Below, one piece after another: positions 6,537 through 9,384 of a stretch of 9,384 nucleotides of DNA (position 1 is the first letter of the stretch; every line of letters begins with the position of its first letter). The position numbers were made by a program, and so were the translations under genes. This DNA comes from an uncultured Actinomycetes bacterium (GTDB taxonomy: Bacteria; Actinomycetota; Actinomycetes; S36-B12). The notes under the pieces were generated by a model. The model saw only the letters and a program-made list of their open reading frames with translations, had not been told where the DNA came from and searched no databases. Where the stretch lies: NCBI GenBank assembly GCA_903848435.1, contig CAINGG010000499.1, positions 1 to 9,384 on the forward strand, in the 5' to 3' direction.

Positions 6537-8036
6537 CTACGGGCTGCTTCGGTCTTTGAAGATAGTACGGTGCCAATCCTTGCGTGCGCTGCCGGAAATA
6601 TCCCACGACACGTGCTTGATCACGGTGTATTCCTCGAGCGAGTACTTCGACATGTCCTTGCCAAAGCCGGACTGCTTCATCCCCCCGTGCGGCATCTCGC
6701 TCACGATCGGGATGTGGTCGTTGACCCAGACGCATCCTGAGCGGATCTCCCGCTGGGCCTTCATCGTGCGGTAGACATCCCGCGACCAGACGGAGGCTGC
6801 CAGGCCGTAGCGCGTGTCGTTGGCCAGGGCGATGCCCTCGTCGTCGCCGTCGAATGGCAGGGCGACCAGGACAGGGCCGAACACCTCCTCCTGCACGATC
6901 TCCGAGCCCTGAGCGGCGCCGGTGATCAGCGTCGGGGCGTAGAACGCGCCCTTGGCCAGGTCGCCGGATGGCGCGTCGCCGCCGACGACGACGGTGGCGC
7001 CGGACCCGCGGGCGCGATCCACGAAGCCGGCGACCCGGTCGCGCTGCGCGAAGGTGACCAGCGGACCCATATCGGTGTCAGGGTCGCGCGGCGGACCCAC
7101 TGTCACCGTGGACAGCAGGTCGGCGATGCCGGCGATGACCTCGTCGTAGATGGCCCGCTGCACGTAGACGCGCGTGGCGGCCGTGCAGTCCTGCCCGGTG
7201 TTGATGAGCGCGCCGGCGACCGCACCCTGGATGACCGCCTCGACATCGGCATCGTCGTAGACCAGGAACGGCGCCTTGCCGCCGAGCTCGAGGTGCACGC
7301 GCGCCGCTCGGCCGGCCGCGATCTCCATGACCCGTCGTCCCACGGGGGTGGAGCCCGTGAACGAGACCATGCCCACCGCCGGGTTGCTCACCAGCGCCTC
7401 CCCCGCCACGGGGCCGCGCCCGACGACGACGTTGACGACGCCCGCGGGGATGCCGGCGGCGATGGCGTCCTCGGCGAGCATCAGCGTGGTGAGCGGCGTG
7501 ATCTCAGCAGGCTTGAGCACGATGGTGTTTCCGGCCGCGATCGCCGGGAGCACCTTCCACATGGCCATCTGCAGGGGGTAGTTCCACGGGGCGATGGAGC
7601 CGACGACGCCGACAGGCTCGCGGCGGATCACCGAGGTGTGGGAGGAGTCGAATTCACCCGACGCCAGGCCCTCGAGCTGGCGAGCGGCGCCGGCGAAGAA
7701 CACGACGTTGTCGATCGATCCGGGGACGTCGAACTCCGTGGCCAGGCGCAAGGTCTTGCCGGTCTGGCGGGACTCGACCTCGGCGTACTCCGCCGCTCGC
7801 GACTCAACCTGCGCGGCCAGGCGGTGCAAAGCGGCGCTCCGCTCGCCCGGCGTGGCCGCGGACCACTCGGGAAAGGCACGACGGGCAGCCTCGACGGCCG
7901 CTTCCACCTCGGCAGCGCCGACCAGGCCCACGGTCTCGACGGTGGAGCCATCCGAGGGATCGATGACGTCGAGGGTCTCTCCGGAGGCGGAGATCACCAC
8001 CCCGTCGACGACCCCTGCGCGGGGGCTTACGGACAC
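6537..8036 (-). CDS. Aldehyde dehydrogenase, probable 4-aminobutyraldehyde dehydrogenase
   Basis: 499-residue NAD(P)-dependent aldehyde dehydrogenase, full length for the superfamily. Catalytic parts are complete: N152 in APWNYP, cofactor-contacting K175 in LKPAE, FTGSTPVG (226-233), general base E250 in LELGGK and nucleophile C284 in NTGQDCTA. The GQDCTA context and the C-terminal pattern SEMPHGG...SGFGKDMSKY resemble gamma-aminobutyraldehyde dehydrogenase (PatD/YdcW of E. coli), which oxidises 4-aminobutanal to GABA. The neighbouring polyamine importer and amine oxidase agree with this. 3-aminopropanal or betaine aldehyde are possible alternatives. The start is GTG at 8036, with GGGAGG four bases before it. 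It is first in the minus-strand operon, so the promoter in the divergent region probably drives this gene and the six after it. Confidence 0.92.
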   Translation of the reverse strand: MSVSPRAGVVDGVVISASGETLDVIDPSDGSTVETVGLVGAAEVEAAVEAARRAFPEWSAATPGERSAALHRLAAQVESRAAEYAEVESRQTGKTLRLATEFDVPGSIDNVVFFAGAARQLEGLASGEFDSSHTSVIRREPVGVVGSIAPWNYPLQMAMWKVLPAIAAGNTIVLKPAEITPLTTLMLAEDAIAAGIPAGVVNVVVGRGPVAGEALVSNPAVGMVSFTGSTPVGRRVMEIAAGRAARVHLELGGKAPFLVYDDADVEAVIQGAVAGALINTGQDCTAATRVYVQRAIYDEVIAGIADLLSTVTVGPPRDPDTDMGPLVTFAQRDRVAGFVDRARGSGATVVVGGDAPSGDLAKGAFYAPTLITGAAQGSEIVQEEVFGPVLVALPFDGDDEGIALANDTRYGLAASVWSRDVYRTMKAQREIRSGCVWVNDHIPIVSEMPHGGMKQSGFGKDMSKYSLEEYTVIKHVSWDISGSARKDWHRTIFKDRSSP

Positions 8037-8069
8037 GGGCCCTCCCTGGCCTCTCGGGCGATATCCCGC

Positions 8070-8075
8070 ACCCTA
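8070..8075 (-). promoter_or_regulatory. Candidate -10 box (TAGGGT) for the polyamine operon
   Basis: Minus-strand TAGGGT fits the actinobacterial TANNNT pattern. It would place the transcription start near 8063 and leave an untranslated leader of about 27 bases containing the GGGAGG site before the GTG. The region 17-18 bases upstream is GC-only and offers no recognisable -35. The same hexamer occurs before the ureohydrolase gene. Confidence 0.4.
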
Positions 8076-8174
8076 GCCGCCCGGGAGCGCCTGGGCCCAC
8101 GGGCGCGACCGAACCGTGATCCGGGGGCTTCGGGGCATTCGGGCGACCCCCTCAACCGCCCCTCACGAGCGCAA

Positions 8175-8180
8175 TAGAGT
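8175..8180 (+). promoter_or_regulatory. Candidate -10 box (TAGAGT) for the carbamoyl hydrolase/hydantoinase genes
   Basis: TAGAGT fits TANNNT and lies in the least GC-rich part of the intergenic region. It would start transcription near 8186-8188, immediately at the dyad described separately, giving a leader of about 35 bases. The -35 position shows only a weak CTCAAC at 8151-8156 with an 18-base spacer. Confidence 0.38.
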
Positions 8181-8186
8181 GACCGA

Positions 8187-8204
8187 TGGACGCAGGGGCG
8201 TCCA
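8187..8204 (+). repeat. Perfect 7-bp inverted repeat TGGACGC-AGGG-GCGTCCA
   Basis: Arms 8187-8193 and 8198-8204 are exact complements around a 4-base loop; pairing ends there (A8186 against C8205). It sits between the candidate -10 box and the ribosome binding site (8209-8216). It could form a GC-rich hairpin at the very 5' end of the mRNA, which may stabilise it, or serve as an operator. It is not a terminator, since no U-run follows. Confidence 0.6.
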
Positions 8205-8208
8205 CCGT

Positions 8209-8216
8209 GGAGGAGG
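8209..8216 (+). promoter_or_regulatory. Ribosome binding site (GGAGGAGG) that decides the carbamoyl hydrolase start
   Basis: GGAGGAGG ends five bases before the ATG at 8222. An in-frame ATG at 8186 would start upstream of this site and add 12 residues (MDAGAST...) with no family resemblance, so 8222 is preferred. Confidence 0.75.
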
Positions 8217-8221
8217 CGACA

Positions 8222-9058
8222 ATGAGTGTGGTGCGAGCGGCGCTCGTGCAGACCAACTGGACCGGCGACAAGGAGTCGATGATCGCTGCCCATGAGGACT
8301 ACGCCCGGCAGGCGGCGGCCCAGGGGGCCAAGGTCATGTGCTTCCAGGAGCTGTTCTACGGCCCCTACTTCTGCCAGGTGCAGGACACCAAGTTCTACGA
8401 GTACGCCGAGTCCATCCCCGGCCCGACCACGGAGCGCTTCCAGGCCCTCGCCAAGGAACTCGGCATGGTGCTGGTCCTGCCGATGTACGAGGAGGAGCAG
8501 CCGGGGGTCCTCTACAACACCGCCGCAGTGGTCGACGCCGACGGCAAGTACCTCGGCAAGTACCGCAAGACCCACATCCCGCACGTCCCTGGCTTCTGGG
8601 AGAAGTTCTACTTCCGCCCCGGCAACCTCGGCTACCCCGTCTTCGACACGGCGGTCGGCAAGATCGGCGTGTACATCTGCTTCGATCGTCACTTCCCCGA
8701 GGGCTGGCGAGCGCTCGGTCTCAACGGCGCGCAGATCGTCTTCAACCCCTCCGCCACCTCTCGCGGGCTCTCCGGCTACCTCTGGAAGCTCGAGCAGCCT
8801 GCTTCAGCCGTCGCCAACGAGTACTTCATCGGGGCGATCAACCGAGTCGGCATCGAGGACCTGGGCGATGACGACTTCTACGGCACGAGCTATTTCGTCG
8901 ACCCCGAGGGCCAGTTCGTCGGTGATCCCGCCGATGCCTACCAGCCCGAGTTGGTCGTCCGTGACCTCGACATGGACCTCATCACCACCGTGCGCAATCG
9001 CTGGCCCTTCTACCGTGACCGCAGGCCCGATGCCTACGGCGACCTGACCCGACCCTGA
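8222..9058 (+). CDS. Carbon-nitrogen hydrolase, beta-ureidopropionase/N-carbamoylputrescine amidase type
   Basis: 278-residue cytoplasmic member of the nitrilase superfamily. The Glu-Lys-Cys catalytic triad is visible: E43 in CFQELFYGPYF, K116 in KYRKTHIP and C153 in VYICFDRHFPEGWR. The C-terminal RNRWPFYRDRRPDAY (258-272) is shared by beta-ureidopropionases and N-carbamoylputrescine amidases. Such enzymes remove an N-carbamoyl group, giving an amine, CO2 and ammonia. Twelve bases downstream begins a dihydropyrimidinase, which favours N-carbamoyl-beta-alanine as substrate, giving beta-alanine. The divergent polyamine operon keeps N-carbamoylputrescine possible, although no agmatine deiminase is seen here. 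The length is that of the amidase-like bacterial forms, shorter than animal beta-ureidopropionase. Family sure, substrate probable. Confidence 0.9.
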   Translation: MSVVRAALVQTNWTGDKESMIAAHEDYARQAAAQGAKVMCFQELFYGPYFCQVQDTKFYEYAESIPGPTTERFQALAKELGMVLVLPMYEEEQPGVLYNTAAVVDADGKYLGKYRKTHIPHVPGFWEKFYFRPGNLGYPVFDTAVGKIGVYICFDRHFPEGWRALGLNGAQIVFNPSATSRGLSGYLWKLEQPASAVANEYFIGAINRVGIEDLGDDDFYGTSYFVDPEGQFVGDPADAYQPELVVRDLDMDLITTVRNRWPFYRDRRPDAYGDLTRP

Positions 9059-9070
9059 CGGGAGGCTGAC

Positions 9071-9384
9071 ATGAAGACACTCATCCGGGGCGGCTCCGTC
9101 GTCACGCCGCAGGGCATCCAGGCCATGGACGTCCTCGTCGATGGGGAGACCATCGCCGCGCTTCTCGCTCCCGGCGCGACGTCCGAGGCCATGGCGGGAT
9201 CCGTTGACCGCGTCATCGACGCTGCGGGCAAGTACGTCGTCCCCGGCGGCATCGACGCACACACGCACATGGAGCTCCCCTTCGGGGGGACCTTCGCCTC
9301 CGACACGTTCGAGACCGGCACGCGCGCGGCCGCCTGGGGCGGCACCACGACCATCATCGACTTCGCGGTGCAGCGCTACGGCGA
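9071..9384 (+). CDS. hydA: Dihydropyrimidinase/hydantoinase (5' part; runs off window)
   Basis: First 104 residues of a cyclic amidohydrolase that opens dihydrouracil/dihydrothymine or hydantoin rings to N-carbamoyl amino acids. The family is usually about 460-480 residues, so roughly three quarters lies beyond the edge. Visible are the small N-terminal beta domain (MKTLIRGGSVVTPQG...), then GGIDAHTHMELPFGGT at 59-74, where H64 and H66 are the first zinc ligands, and GTRAAAWGGTTTIIDF at 83-98, typical of dihydropyrimidinases. The ATG at 9071 has GGGAGG five bases before it, in the 12-base gap after the preceding stop, so the two genes form one unit and act in consecutive steps: ring opening, then decarbamoylation. 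The carbamylated lysine and later ligands cannot be checked here. Confidence 0.92.
   Translation, partial: MKTLIRGGSVVTPQGIQAMDVLVDGETIAALLAPGATSEAMAGSVDRVIDAAGKYVVPGGIDAHTHMELPFGGTFASDTFETGTRAAAWGGTTTIIDFAVQRYG

Larger units (their letters stand above)
8037..8221. promoter_or_regulatory. Divergent control region between the two transcription units
   Basis: These 185 bases separate the GTG of the aldehyde dehydrogenase (minus) from the ATG of the carbamoyl hydrolase (plus) and are the only non-coding stretch of any size. They hold a ribosome binding site for each gene, a candidate -10 box for each strand, a 7-bp perfect dyad near the plus-strand start, a gapped CGGG-N6-CCCG near the minus-strand transcription start, and a TTCGGG direct repeat at 8129 and 8138. 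No convincing protein-coding frame or intrinsic terminator is present. A single regulator acting on both sides is plausible but not shown. Confidence 0.75.

Noticed and set aside
5033..6559. 508-residue open frame on the plus strand opposite potD and the start of potA
   Set aside because: Gly/Val/Asp/His-rich translation with no recognisable domain, antisense to two well-supported transporter genes and spanning their junction.
8121..8151. G-rich run ending in a C-run (GGGGG...CCCCC) in the divergent region, considered as a terminator
   Set aside because: The stem is only five pairs with a loop of about 20 bases, no T-run follows on either strand, and both flanking genes point away from it.
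7293..8177. 294-residue open frame on the plus strand opposite the aldehyde dehydrogenase, running into the divergent control region
   Set aside because: Its sense-strand partner carries all ALDH active-site residues. The translation is His/Gly/Arg-rich with no family resemblance.
8027..8692. 221-residue minus-strand open frame across the divergent region and the carbamoyl hydrolase gene
   Set aside because: It opposes the catalytic Glu, Lys and Cys regions of a clear nitrilase-family gene and has no recognisable domain.

Overview
The window is a densely packed, GC-rich stretch from what looks like an actinomycete (Actinomycetota). The evidence is strong G/C bias at third codon positions, GTG starts alongside ATG, GGAGG-type ribosome binding sites, TANNNT-type -10 boxes, a Tat-type lipoprotein signal on the transporter's binding protein, and protein sequences of typical actinobacterial character. 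I cannot assign a genus. I see no RNA genes, mobile elements, CRISPR arrays or regulator genes.

Layout. Seven genes lie on the minus strand from about 8036 down to the left edge and look like one operon. In transcription order they are: an aldehyde dehydrogenase of the 4-aminobutyraldehyde type (8036-6537); a PotD/PotF-like polyamine-binding lipoprotein (6514-5282); the ATPase PotA (5232-4126); the permeases PotB (4124-3228) and PotC (3228-2425); a PuuB-like FAD-dependent amine oxidoreductase (2419-1007); and an agmatinase-family ureohydrolase (977 to beyond the left edge). Most gaps are 1-50 bases and potB/potC share a base, so translation is probably coupled through potA-potB-potC-oxidase. 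Two genes are on the plus strand, divergent from the operon: a carbon-nitrogen hydrolase of the beta-ureidopropionase/N-carbamoylputrescine amidase type (8222-9058) and, 12 bases later, the start of a dihydropyrimidinase/hydantoinase (9071 to beyond the right edge). The only sizeable non-coding stretch is the 185-base divergent control region at 8037-8221.

How the genes work together (inference from families). PotABCD would import putrescine, agmatine or a related polyamine. The ureohydrolase would turn agmatine (or another guanidino compound) into putrescine plus urea. The FAD enzyme would oxidise the amine, and the aldehyde dehydrogenase would convert the resulting 4-aminobutanal to GABA. 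The divergent pair would open a dihydropyrimidine ring and then hydrolyse the N-carbamoyl-beta-amino acid to beta-alanine, CO2 and ammonia. The whole locus reads as a nitrogen-scavenging module joining polyamine and reductive pyrimidine catabolism. The aminotransferase, the glutamyl-putrescine synthetase and the regulator that would complete the pathways are not in the window.

I found no sign of a wholly unknown system. The points most worth following are the shared control region with a perfect 7-bp dyad just ahead of the plus-strand genes, a possible leaderless internal promoter for the ureohydrolase, and the unresolved substrates of the ureohydrolase, FAD oxidase and carbamoyl hydrolase.
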